From an uncultured Lachnospiraceae bacterium (GTDB taxonomy: Bacteria > Bacillota > Clostridia > Lachnospirales > Lachnospiraceae), in the NCBI GenBank assembly GCA_902783095.1, contig CACZPX010000017.1:1-8769 (forward strand): 8,769 nucleotides of DNA, written 5' to 3'. The notes under the pieces are model-generated. The model was not told the DNA's origin and searched no databases. It saw only the letters and a program-made list of their open reading frames with translations. The position numbers and the translations under genes were made by a program. Shown one piece after another: positions 1 through 6,606 of the stretch. Position 1 is the stretch's first letter. Every line of letters starts with the position of its first letter.

Positions 1-249
1 GAGGGCAATGAGATAGAGCCGGACGGATACGTTTTTCCCAATGATGAAATGGCTCAGACTTTATCGGATCTGGGGTTGGTCGTTATCACGGGTTATGCCG
101 GGATGGATGTTTACGATCCTGAAAACAATCCTTTATCAAAAAGGTATCTTGTTGCGGCACCGGAAGGCCTGGTCGGAAAAATCTTTCAAGATGGCGGGGA
201 TCCGATCGCACATTGGATGTTTCGCGTCATGCCCATCCCTCTGGAATAG
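1..249 (+). CDS. C-terminal fragment of an unrecognised protein
   Basis: The reading frame is open from the first base of the window to a TAG at 247-249, giving 82 residues of a protein whose start lies to the left. I do not recognise the family. The visible part is soluble-looking, with no membrane segment and no cysteines. It is mildly acidic at first (EIEPDG, then DVYDPENNP) and ends in a hydrophobic stretch, HWMFRVMPIPLE. An internal ATG at 49 could start a 66-residue protein, but the frame is open upstream and no clear ribosome binding site precedes 49, so a truncated longer gene is the better reading. It lies 80 bases before the sigma factor gene; nothing seen links the two functionally. 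Confidence 0.6.
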   Translation, partial: EGNEIEPDGYVFPNDEMAQTLSDLGLVVITGYAGMDVYDPENNPLSKRYLVAAPEGLVGKIFQDGGDPIAHWMFRVMPIPLE

Positions 250-329
250 TTTTGATTGTATTTATTGATTCTATTATGGACCTTCGACCCCGAGAGCGGA
301 AGGCTCGTTATACGGCGTAGAAGAATACG

Positions 330-824
330 ATGTTAAATAAAGTTACGGAAAGCAGAATAACGGAGATCTATACCCGGCAGGTCCACACGGTCTGGAGGGT
401 GTGCTACTCCTTTATGCAAAATCCGCATGATACTGACGATATGGTACAGGAAACGTTTGTAAAGCTGATGACAAAGGGACCTGTCTTTGATGACGTAAAT
501 CACGAAAGGGGCTGGCTGATCGTGACGGCGTCGAATCTGTGCAGGGACGCTCTGAAGGCGAAAGCCAGACAGCATGAAAACCTGGATGATCACCGGGAAC
601 TGGCGGCGGACGAGCCGGTTCTGGATGACCTCCTTTCTATGATCCTGAAACTGAAAGACAACTATAAGACGGTACTGTATCTGTTCTATTACGAAGGATA
701 TCAGATAACGGAGATTGCGGACCTGCTCCGCATATCGGTGCCGAAGGTGAAAACCACACTGCACAGGGCCAGAAAAAAATTAAAGGCGGTACTGGAAGAT
801 CATGAAGAATCAGAAGATCATTGA
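330..824 (+). CDS. ECF-type RNA polymerase sigma factor (sigma-70 family)
   Basis: This 164-residue protein has the size and two-domain plan of an extracytoplasmic-function sigma factor, which directs RNA polymerase to a small set of promoters. Residues about 13-82 match sigma region 2 (core binding and -10 recognition), with the typical DTDDMVQETFVKL stretch at 34-46 and a GWL..TASNLCRD segment at 61-73. Residues about 103-152 match region 4, with a helix-turn-helix around ITEIADLLRISVPKVKTTLHRARKKLK. The ATG at 330 is preceded in frame by a stop at 318-320, so the start cannot lie further upstream; the ribosome binding site is weak. The gene overlaps the next one by 23 bases, the usual arrangement for a sigma factor and its membrane anti-sigma factor. 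ECF factors often activate their own operon, but I could not identify such a promoter here. The subgroup and signal are unknown. Confidence 0.9.
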   Translation: MLNKVTESRITEIYTRQVHTVWRVCYSFMQNPHDTDDMVQETFVKLMTKGPVFDDVNHERGWLIVTASNLCRDALKAKARQHENLDDHRELAADEPVLDDLLSMILKLKDNYKTVLYLFYYEGYQITEIADLLRISVPKVKTTLHRARKKLKAVLEDHEESEDH

Positions 825-1521
825 AGCGTATAATAGGCTGCTGCCTGCCGAGGAAAGAGACCGGAAGAATCTGGAGCAGATCCTCCGCAGGTTAAGTGAA
901 GAAGAGGAGGAAGCAGCGCTTGCGGAAGATGCGTCTGATACAGGCACCGCAAAGCGGGAGCCGGTCTCGCATCGCAGAAGCAGGATGCTTACTGCTGCCG
1001 CCGCTGTGGCAGGGGTTATTCTGATTCTTGCGGTCTTTATGGGAATGGGGCAGGAGGTTTATGGCGGACTCTTCGGCTCGTACAGGCACCGTAGGGTCGA
1101 TGCGCCTGCGACGATCGTGTATGAATTCTATAAAGACTATACAGGCGTTGAGCTGCCGCAGGTTGTGATCGGATGGCTGCCGGAGGATTTCCAAAACGTA
1201 GAGCCGCGCATAGACGCGATGAACGACGCGTATACATTCTCCAGATTTTATGAAACGCCCGAAGGGAGGCTGGTCGTTATTACCGTCGATTACATGCACA
1301 AAGGGGGGAAGATATATATATCTCCCGAACCCGGGGAAGAGCTACAGATTGTCGAACTGACCATTAACGGAAACAGAGCAGATTTGTACTGGGACTCCTG
1401 GTCTGGCGGTATTAAGGTGTTTGATGATGACACAGGGTTGCTGATACAAATTATGTCGAATATTGAAATAATTGAAATGATAAAGATAGCAGAGAATATC
1501 ACATTCATATTTAATGAATAA
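802..1521 (+). CDS. Probable membrane anti-sigma factor with DUF4367-like extracellular domain
   Basis: This 239-residue protein probably holds the upstream ECF sigma factor inactive at the membrane. Residues 1-62 form a charged cytoplasmic part with an acidic run (EEEEEAALAED at about 33-43). One transmembrane helix spans about 63-82, preceded by a basic HRRSR stretch that suggests the N-terminus is inside. The remainder is an outside domain. It has features I associate with DUF4367: an LPEDF motif near 126, a VELTINGNRADLYW stretch near 184-197, and an ending of the form SN-IEIIEMIKIAENI. Neither a zinc-binding HxxxCxxC motif nor a clear cytoplasmic anti-sigma fold is visible, so the assignment rests on topology, the 23-base overlap with the sigma gene and the outside domain. 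Its last 80 bases are very AT-rich. It could instead be a membrane sensor that works with a separate inhibitor. Confidence 0.78.
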   Translation: MKNQKIIEAYNRLLPAEERDRKNLEQILRRLSEEEEEAALAEDASDTGTAKREPVSHRRSRMLTAAAAVAGVILILAVFMGMGQEVYGGLFGSYRHRRVDAPATIVYEFYKDYTGVELPQVVIGWLPEDFQNVEPRIDAMNDAYTFSRFYETPEGRLVVITVDYMHKGGKIYISPEPGEELQIVELTINGNRADLYWDSWSGGIKVFDDDTGLLIQIMSNIEIIEMIKIAENITFIFNE

Positions 1522-1527
1522 CTTTTG

Positions 1528-1544
1528 CTTTCATGAAAGGAGGG
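1528..1544 (+). promoter_or_regulatory. Strong ribosome binding site overlapping a 12-base palindrome
   Basis: AAAGGAGGG at 1536-1544 is a near-perfect Shine-Dalgarno sequence seven bases before a TTG codon at 1552, and it decides that unusual start. Its first four bases are the right half of a perfect palindrome, CTTTCATGAAAG, at 1528-1539. The palindrome could be an operator half-site or a small element affecting ribosome access, but as a hairpin its stem would be only about four pairs, so any regulatory role is conjecture. Confidence 0.6.
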
Positions 1545-1551
1545 CAGCGTT

Positions 1552-1914
1552 TTGAAGAATCGCAGATTTATTTTTGCGTTGAAGGCTGTATTCTCGCTGC
1601 TTGTTTTACTGCTGATATACTTTTATCCCCTGCAGTGGATCCTGTGCCGCATCGCCTATAACCGGTATATAAAAGAGCAGGGGATATCAGACGATGAGAT
1701 CGTATCCTCCTGGGCCAGGAAAATCCCAAAAGTTGATGGGTGGGAAGTTGATGCGGTCTATAAAACGGATCCGAATAATCATTACTACTATGTTTTTCAC
1801 CTGTTTGGTGATTCCGGAACACGGATGGGGATCGGCAGAATGAGCTGTGTGGTTATGACAGCAGAAGGAGAAGAACCGGCCGAGTTCTTATATCCTCCGC
1901 TGCCGTCGGATTGA
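1552..1914 (+). CDS. Small single-pass membrane protein, DUF3139-like
   Basis: A 120-residue protein starting at TTG, chosen because an excellent ribosome binding site ends seven bases upstream. The N-terminus is basic (MKNRR) and followed by a hydrophobic helix at about 8-31, which may act as a signal anchor. The rest (about 33-120) is predicted to lie outside. The segment IAYNRYIKEQGISDDEI just after the helix resembles the membrane-proximal part of DUF3139 proteins, short Firmicute proteins of unknown function; this is from memory and needs a profile search. It begins 30 bases after the probable anti-sigma gene on the same strand, so it is likely co-transcribed and may be a target or accessory of the sigma system. 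The stop is TGA at 1912-1914. No catalytic motif is visible. Confidence 0.7.
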   Translation: MKNRRFIFALKAVFSLLVLLLIYFYPLQWILCRIAYNRYIKEQGISDDEIVSSWARKIPKVDGWEVDAVYKTDPNNHYYYVFHLFGDSGTRMGIGRMSCVVMTAEGEEPAEFLYPPLPSD

Positions 1915-1980
1915 GCAGGGAGGGATGCCATATGGATGCCTGACGGAAAAACAGCTGTATCTTTGGAGCACGATATACGA

Positions 1981-1986
1981 TATAAT
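1981..1986 (+). promoter_or_regulatory. Possible -10 element for the lipoprotein gene
   Basis: TATAAT occurs 40 bases before the lipoprotein start in an AT-rich gap. No good -35 hexamer lies 16-18 bases upstream; the nearest candidate, TTTGGA at 1962-1967, is only 14 bases away. This is a weak suggestion. The lipoprotein gene could also be read from the sigma cassette, since I see no terminator between 1915 and 2000. Confidence 0.3.
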
Positions 1987-2025
1987 TAATTCGTAAAAAA
2001 CTTGAATAGGGGGGAAAAAACTGAA

Positions 2026-2733
2026 ATGAAAACCCGCAACACGTTTATTTTGGTTCTGCTGTTCGCCTTCCTGCTCTGTGCCTGCTCGGCCGAAACGGCG
2101 ACCACAGAGGGGGATAAGCAGGCTGACAACACAGCCGTGACCACTGCAGAGGCAGCGGAGACGGATGCTCCCCAAACGGAGGCCACGGAGGCGGCGCCTG
2201 CGAAAACCGTGACCCTTGCGGACCTGGAGGGCCTGGACGGCAAGGCGGCCCTTGCGCTGCTGGAAGAGGGCGGCCTGAAACTGAGCGAGTATTACGCTGC
2301 CGCAAAGGACGAAGCGGCGGAGGCCGTGGCGCAGATCGTTTCGGACCTGAAGAACGGTCATACGGACCCGTCCATGCTGTACAGCAAAAAGGAACTGATC
2401 GGCCTGTTCAACACGGTCAAGGACCTGCTGAAGGTCCCCGACCGCCTGCAGCTTTATGATATCCAGAATCTCGCGGCGGAAAAGGGCGAGAAGCTTTCCT
2501 GGGCGGACCTGGAGGCCTGGCAGTACGAGGATATCGGTTCCGGGCTGTATATCAGACAGTACCCGGTGGGGACGGAACAGGAGTACGTGCTGATCGTAAG
2601 AGGCGCGGACCTTGCGGCTGCGCCGGACGAGATCGCGCTGTACAGACTGCAGAACGGCGCGCTGGATATAGAGAACGATCCGCATATTGACGTCCGTACC
2701 GAGGACGTCGCGGCGTTTGTGAACGCGTCGTGA
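2026..2733 (+). CDS. Secreted lipoprotein of unknown function
   Basis: The 235-residue product begins with a lipoprotein signal peptide: basic MKTR, hydrophobic FILVLLFAFLL, then a lipobox L-C-A-C with the lipidated cysteine at about residue 20. It should be processed by Lgt and signal peptidase II and anchored on the outer face of the membrane. Residues about 21-65 are a Thr/Glu/Ala-rich linker typical of surface lipoproteins. The remaining 170 residues are a helical, Leu/Ala/Glu-rich part followed by a likely beta-rich C-terminal part (GLYIRQYPVG, EYVLIVRGAD). I recognise no named domain. I chose the ATG at 2026 because it places the signal peptide correctly and follows an AGGGGGG site at 2008-2014; a TTG at 2002 would add eight residues and put the ribosome binding site inside the gene. 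It is followed by a strong terminator and appears to be its own unit. Confidence 0.75.
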   Translation: MKTRNTFILVLLFAFLLCACSAETATTEGDKQADNTAVTTAEAAETDAPQTEATEAAPAKTVTLADLEGLDGKAALALLEEGGLKLSEYYAAAKDEAAEAVAQIVSDLKNGHTDPSMLYSKKELIGLFNTVKDLLKVPDRLQLYDIQNLAAEKGEKLSWADLEAWQYEDIGSGLYIRQYPVGTEQEYVLIVRGADLAAAPDEIALYRLQNGALDIENDPHIDVRTEDVAAFVNAS

Positions 2734-2776
2734 TAAGAAAAACAGACTGCGCGGCAGCGCGGCGGCATATTGCGTG

Positions 2777-2801
2777 AAGACTCCCTTCGGGGAGTCTTTT
2801 T
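2777..2801 (+). terminator. Intrinsic terminator after the lipoprotein gene
   Basis: A perfect nine-pair stem, AAGACTCCC with GGGAGTCTT, closes on a TTCG tetraloop and runs into five T residues. This is a textbook factor-independent terminator, 43 bases after the lipoprotein stop. It separates that gene from the yicC operon. Confidence 0.92.
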
Positions 2802-2805
2802 AGCC

Positions 2806-2834
2806 TTGAAATCACAGGGCCAATCAAGTATAAT
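2806..2834 (+). promoter_or_regulatory. Housekeeping (SigA-type) promoter of the yicC operon
   Basis: TTGAAA at 2806-2811 and a perfect TATAAT at 2829-2834 are separated by exactly 17 bases. Transcription would start near 2841, leaving a leader of about 35 bases before yicC, with a ribosome binding site AGGACGG at 2862-2868. The promoter begins five bases after the preceding terminator, so the eight-gene operon is insulated from upstream reading. Confidence 0.87.
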
Positions 2835-2875
2835 TTTTCTGATTATCAAATATTACACGACAGGACGGCAACCAT

Positions 2876-3760
2876 ATGACAAAAAGCATGACCGGGTTCG
2901 GCAGGGCGGAGTATTCCACAGAGACGGAAAAGCTGACGGTCGAGATCAAAAGCGTCAACCACCGCTATCTGGACGTCACCTTAAAACTTCCCCGCAAGCT
3001 GAATGCGCTGGATCTCCAGATCCGCCAGAAGGTGAAGGCGTTTGCGAACCGCGGCAAGATCGACATCTTCATCACGCACGATCTGTCCGACGGAGAAGAT
3101 ACCGCCGTGATCTACAACCAGGGGATCGCCGCACAGTACGTGCAGTTCGGAAAGCAGATGAGCGAAACGTTCGGCGTGGAGCCGATCCGGTCCGCGGCGG
3201 AGCTTGCCGCGTTGCCGGACGTCTTTGTGCTGGACCGCAGGCAGGAGAGCGACGAGGAACTGCAGAAGACCCTGTTTGAGGTGCTCGCGGCGGCCGGCGA
3301 GGCCTTTGCCGCGCAGCGCGCCGAGGAGGGGGCCCGCCTGGAGGCGGACATCCTGGAAAAGCTGAATGAGCTGGACCGCGACGTGGCCTATATCGAGGAG
3401 CGCGCGCCGCAGATCATAGAGGAATACAAAAACAGACTGTTTGCCAAGGTGCAGGAGACTCTGGCGGACGCCGCGGCGGACGAGGCCCGCATCATGACGG
3501 AAGTCGTGCTGTACGCGGACCGCGTGTGCGTGGACGAGGAGACGGTGCGCTTAAAGAGCCACATCGCCGGCATGCGCCGGGCTTTTTCGGACGGAGATCC
3601 GGACGGGATCGGCCGCAAGCTGGACTTTATCGCGCAGGAGATGAACCGCGAGGCCAACACCATCCTCTCCAAGAGCAACCGCACGGACATCACCGAGGCG
3701 GCCATCCGCTTAAAGACCTGCATTGAGAAGATCCGCGAGCAGGTCCAGAACATCGAATAG
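2876..3760 (+). CDS. yicC: YicC/YloC family endoribonuclease
   Basis: The 294-residue protein has the full-length YicC plan. The N-terminus, MTKSMTGFGRAE, is the family signature, followed by VEIKSVNHRYLDVTLKLP at 22-39. The C-terminal DUF1732 part (about 210-294) contains GRKLDFIAQEMNREANTI at 246-263 and ends in IEKIREQVQNIE, both highly characteristic. Members in Escherichia coli and Bacillus subtilis (YloC) are reported to be endoribonucleases acting on RNA in the cytoplasm; in E. coli the protein is linked to small-RNA turnover. The ATG at 2876 follows AGGACGG by seven bases. It is the first gene of the operon behind a strong promoter, and its stop codon overlaps the gmk ribosome binding site. 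In B. subtilis the next gene would be remA; here it is gmk directly. Confidence 0.96.
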   Translation: MTKSMTGFGRAEYSTETEKLTVEIKSVNHRYLDVTLKLPRKLNALDLQIRQKVKAFANRGKIDIFITHDLSDGEDTAVIYNQGIAAQYVQFGKQMSETFGVEPIRSAAELAALPDVFVLDRRQESDEELQKTLFEVLAAAGEAFAAQRAEEGARLEADILEKLNELDRDVAYIEERAPQIIEEYKNRLFAKVQETLADAAADEARIMTEVVLYADRVCVDEETVRLKSHIAGMRRAFSDGDPDGIGRKLDFIAQEMNREANTILSKSNRTDITEAAIRLKTCIEKIREQVQNIE

Positions 3761-3768
3761 GAGCAAAG

Positions 3769-4416
3769 ATGAAAGAGGGAAAACTGATCGTGGTATCCGG
3801 CTTCTCCGGCGTGGGGAAGGGCACGGTGATCAAAAAACTGATGGAGCGCTATCCGGATGACTACACCTTTTCGGTGTCGGCCACCACGCGCGCGCCGCGC
3901 GAGGGCGAGGTAAACGGCAGGGAATATTTCTTTATCAGCCGGGAGCTGTTTGAGCTGATGATCCGGGACGACAAGCTTTTGGAGTACACGGAGTACCAGG
4001 GCAATTACTACGGCACGCCGCTGGAGTTTACGGAAAAGATGCTGGCGGCCGGCAAGAGCGTCATCTTCGATATCGAGGTAAACGGCGCCATGAACATCGC
4101 CAGGCACGATACGCTGCCCAAGGTGCTGATCTACATGCTGCCGCCTTCGGTGAAGGAACTGGCAAAGCGCCTGAAAGGGCGCGGCAGCGAGACAAAGGAG
4201 CAGATCCGCGGACGCCTGGAGCGCGCCGTGGCGGAGGCGGACTACATTCCCTCCTACGACGTGATCCTGGTAAACCGTAACGTGGCGGAGACTGCGGAAA
4301 ACCTGCGCGCGCTCGCCATAGCGGGCGGCCAGGATAAGGAGACATTCAACGAACTTCTGGACTTTGCGGGACGGCTCAAAGAAGAACTGACCGTCTATCT
4401 GTCCGAAGAAGAATGA
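3769..4416 (+). CDS. gmk: Guanylate kinase
   Basis: This 215-residue enzyme phosphorylates GMP to GDP with ATP in the cytoplasm, a required step in making GTP and dGTP. The P-loop is GFSGVGKGT at 11-19. The GMP-binding part follows: SVSATTRAPREGEVNGREYFF at 35-55, with Arg41, Arg44 and Tyr53 expected to contact GMP, then EYTEYQGNYYGTP at 72-84. The segment FDIEVNGAMNI at 100-110 and the lid RLKGRGSETKEQIRGRL, with Arg138 and Arg149, complete the set. The P-loop has Phe where the common form is GPSGAGKG, a variant I believe recurs in related Clostridia. The start follows an AGGAG site that overlaps the yicC stop, leaving eight bases between genes and suggesting translational coupling. Confidence 0.97.
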   Translation: MKEGKLIVVSGFSGVGKGTVIKKLMERYPDDYTFSVSATTRAPREGEVNGREYFFISRELFELMIRDDKLLEYTEYQGNYYGTPLEFTEKMLAAGKSVIFDIEVNGAMNIARHDTLPKVLIYMLPPSVKELAKRLKGRGSETKEQIRGRLERAVAEADYIPSYDVILVNRNVAETAENLRALAIAGGQDKETFNELLDFAGRLKEELTVYLSEEE

Positions 4417-4443
4417 CTATAGAGAACAGGAGTAAACAAAACA

Positions 4444-4719
4444 ATGATCGTACATCCTTCCTACATTGAGATGATGGATAAGGTAAACGAAGGCGCGGAG
4501 GGCGATGAGCCCATCGTCAACAGCCGGTATTCGATCGTGATGGCGGCCTCCAAGCGGGCGCGCCAGCTGATCGCCGCGGAAGTCACGGAAGAAAACGGCG
4601 TGGAAAAGAAGCCGCTTTCCATCGCGGTGGACGATATCATGGACGGCAAGGTCCACGTGCTGAGCGAAGAGAGCGAGAATTACGAGAGCTACGAAGCGGA
4701 CGAGAACGGCAGGATATGA
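4444..4719 (+). CDS. rpoZ: DNA-directed RNA polymerase omega subunit
   Basis: The 91-residue product matches the omega subunit, which helps fold the beta-prime subunit and assemble RNA polymerase. The N-terminus MIVHPSYIEMMDKV and the core SRYSIVMAASKRARQLI at 27-43 are the conserved parts, followed by KPLSIAVDDIMDGKVHV at 56-72. The last 18 residues are an acidic tail. The gene starts 27 bases after gmk with AGGAG at 4428-4432; the 11-base gap to the ATG is a little long. The gmk-rpoZ order is widely conserved in Firmicutes. Its stop overlaps the rimO start in an ATGA arrangement. Confidence 0.95.
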   Translation: MIVHPSYIEMMDKVNEGAEGDEPIVNSRYSIVMAASKRARQLIAAEVTEENGVEKKPLSIAVDDIMDGKVHVLSEESENYESYEADENGRI

Positions 4720-6059
4720 GGATCCATCTGATCTCGCTGGGCTGCGACAAGAACCTGGTGGATGCCGAGGGCATGTCGGGGCTTTTGCGGGCGGCCGGTC
4801 ATGAGCTGACCGACGACGATACCAAAGCCGACGTGATCATCGTCAACACCTGCTGTTTTATAGGGGACGCCAAAGAGGAGAGCATCAACACGATCTTGGA
4901 GGCGGCAAAGCGCAAGGAAGACGCCTGCGCAAAGGCCCTGATCGTGACGGGCTGCCTGGCGGAGCGCTACCGCGAGGAGATCAAGGCGGAGCTGCCGGAG
5001 GTGGACGCCATCGTGGGCACCACGGCCTGGCCGCAGATCGTTTCGGTGATCGGCGAGGTCACGGCGGCGCATGCGGCGCCGGTGGAGCGGACGCAGAGCA
5101 TCGACGCGCCTATTGAGGACGTCCGTGCGCGCGTTGTGAGCACGCCGGGGCACTACGCCTACTTAAAGATCGCGGAGGGCTGCGACAAGCACTGTACCTA
5201 CTGTGTCATCCCCAAGGTGCGCGGCGCCTACCGCAGCCGCCCCATGGAACAGCTGGTGGCGGAGGCGCAAACCCTTGCGGCGGGCGGCGTGAAGGAACTG
5301 ATCCTGGTGGCGCAGGAGACCACGCTCTACGGCGCGGACCTGTACGGCAAAAAGAGCCTGCCGGCGCTTTTGCGGGCGCTTTCCGGCATTGACGGGATCG
5401 AGTGGATCCGCGTGCTCTACTGCTATCCGGAGGAGATCACGGACGAGCTGATCGCCGAGGTGCGGGACAACCAAAAGGTATGCAAGTACCTGGATATCCC
5501 CATCCAGCACGCGGCGGACGGCATCTTAAAGCGCATGGGACGCCGCACCACGCACGACGAGCTTACGGCCATCGTGCGGAAGCTGCGTACCGAGATCCCG
5601 GGTATCGTGCTGCGGACCACGCTGATTGCGGGCTTTCCGGGCGAGACGGAGGAGGACCATCAGGTCCTGTGTGATTTTGTGAAGGAACTGCGCTTTGACC
5701 GGCTGGGGGTGTTCGAGTACTCCAAAGAGGAGGGTACGCCCGCGGCCGCGATGAAGGGGCAGATCCGCAAAAACGTAAAAAGGGCGAGACGGAACGCGCT
5801 GATGGAGATCCAGCAGCGGATCAGCGCCGAACGCACGGCTTCCCTGGTGGGAAAGCGGTTTACGGTGATGGTGGAAGGCCGGCTCGCGGAGGATAACGTC
5901 CTGGTGGGGCGCACCTATATGGACGCGCCGGACGTGGACGGGCTGTTCTTTGTCGACAGCGGCGCCGCCCCTGTGTCGGGAACGATGCTCACCGCCGTGG
6001 TGACGAACGCGACGGAATACGATCTTTACGGGGAGATCTGTGATGAATCTGCCGAATAA
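4716..6059 (+). CDS. rimO: Ribosomal protein S12 methylthiotransferase RimO
   Basis: This 447-residue radical-SAM enzyme adds a methylthio group to an aspartate of ribosomal protein S12. The N-terminal UPF0004 domain has the three cysteines for one iron-sulphur cluster: Cys10 in SLGCDKN, Cys46 in NTCCF and Cys80 in TGCLAERY. The radical-SAM motif CxxxCxxC is at Cys156, Cys160 and Cys163 (EGCDKHCTYCVIPKVRG). The segment YLDIPIQHA and FPGETEEDH are further hallmarks, and the last 75 residues form the TRAM RNA-binding domain. SLGCDKN and the overall length favour RimO over the tRNA enzymes MiaB and MtaB. The ATG at 4716 shares bases with the rpoZ stop and has only AGGA directly upstream, so translation probably depends on coupling with rpoZ. 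Confidence 0.95.
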   Translation: MRIHLISLGCDKNLVDAEGMSGLLRAAGHELTDDDTKADVIIVNTCCFIGDAKEESINTILEAAKRKEDACAKALIVTGCLAERYREEIKAELPEVDAIVGTTAWPQIVSVIGEVTAAHAAPVERTQSIDAPIEDVRARVVSTPGHYAYLKIAEGCDKHCTYCVIPKVRGAYRSRPMEQLVAEAQTLAAGGVKELILVAQETTLYGADLYGKKSLPALLRALSGIDGIEWIRVLYCYPEEITDELIAEVRDNQKVCKYLDIPIQHAADGILKRMGRRTTHDELTAIVRKLRTEIPGIVLRTTLIAGFPGETEEDHQVLCDFVKELRFDRLGVFEYSKEEGTPAAAMKGQIRKNVKRARRNALMEIQQRISAERTASLVGKRFTVMVEGRLAEDNVLVGRTYMDAPDVDGLFFVDSGAAPVSGTMLTAVVTNATEYDLYGEICDESAE

Positions 6060-6585
6060 ACTGACGATGTTCCGGGTGATTTTGATCCCGTTTTTCGTGG
6101 CGGCGATGCTGATCGCCGCGATTCCGGACTGGGCCGCCTTTGTGATCTTTGTGGTGGCCAGCGTAACGGACTTTTTTGACGGCTATCTGGCACGCAAGAA
6201 CAACCAGGTGACCAATTTCGGCAAGTTCATGGACCCGCTGGCGGACAAGCTTCTGGTGGGTTCCGCCGCCATCTGCCTTACGGCACTCGGCCGCATCCCC
6301 GCGTGGATCGTGGTGGTGCTGATCGGCCGCGAATTCGTGATCAGCGGCTTCCGCCTGGTGGCCGCAGACGAGGGCGTGGTGATCGCCGCCAGCTGGTGGG
6401 GCAAGTCCAAGACCGTGGTGCAGCTGTTCATGATCATGGCGCTGGTGCTGCACTTTGACGGCACCGCCTGGCACGTGATCGAGCAGGTGCTCATCTGGGC
6501 GAGCCTGGCGCTCACCATCGTTTCGCTGGCGGACTATATCTTTAAGAACCGGGCGGTACTGTCGGAAAAGAACCGGCATTTTTAA
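6043..6585 (+). CDS. pgsA: CDP-diacylglycerol--glycerol-3-phosphate 3-phosphatidyltransferase
   Basis: This 180-residue membrane enzyme makes phosphatidylglycerol phosphate, the committed step to phosphatidylglycerol and cardiolipin. The CDP-alcohol phosphotransferase motif is complete: Asp43, Asp46-Gly47, Ala50-Arg51, Gly60, Asp64 and Asp68 in DFFDGYLAR...GKFMDPLAD. Several hydrophobic helices are visible, at about 12-26, 31-42, 71-85, 94-110 and 126-142. MNLPNKLTMFRV is the typical N-terminus of the family, so I chose ATG 6043, seven bases after GGGGAG at 6030-6035; GTG at 6040 would add one residue. The gene overlaps the end of rimO by 17 bases, so the two are probably translated together. 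Confidence 0.95.
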   Translation: MNLPNKLTMFRVILIPFFVAAMLIAAIPDWAAFVIFVVASVTDFFDGYLARKNNQVTNFGKFMDPLADKLLVGSAAICLTALGRIPAWIVVVLIGREFVISGFRLVAADEGVVIAASWWGKSKTVVQLFMIMALVLHFDGTAWHVIEQVLIWASLALTIVSLADYIFKNRAVLSEKNRHF

Positions 6586-6606
6586 AGGATCAAAAAAGGG
6601 GGCGGC

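Noticed and set aside
277..336. Protein-like codons WTFDPESGRLV in the gap before the sigma factor gene, in the same frame as the partial gene at 1-249
   Set aside because: Two stops (247-249 and 253-255) intervene and there is no start codon. It could be a decayed 3' end, but a chance match is equally likely.
1923..1940. Direct repeat GGATGCC ... GGATGCC with a central CCATATGG
   Set aside because: The seven-base copies are short, and no promoter element or partner gene makes an operator role convincing.
1925..1996. 23-codon frame starting MPYGCLTEKQLYLW after an AGGGAGGG run
   Set aside because: The G-rich run touches the ATG with no spacing, and nothing about the peptide suggests a function. 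It might be a remnant of a decayed gene, but I cannot support it.
1888..2685. Minus-strand open frame of 265 codons opposite the lipoprotein gene
   Set aside because: The plus-strand frame has a signal peptide, lipobox, ribosome binding site and terminator; the minus frame has none of these and an Arg/Gln/Leu-rich product.
2002..2733. TTG at 2002 as start of the lipoprotein gene
   Set aside because: It would place the ribosome binding site inside the gene and add a charged extension before the signal peptide. ATG 2026 fits better.
3388..4107. Minus-strand open frame of 239 codons
   Set aside because: It is the shadow of yicC and gmk, which are unmistakable on the plus strand.
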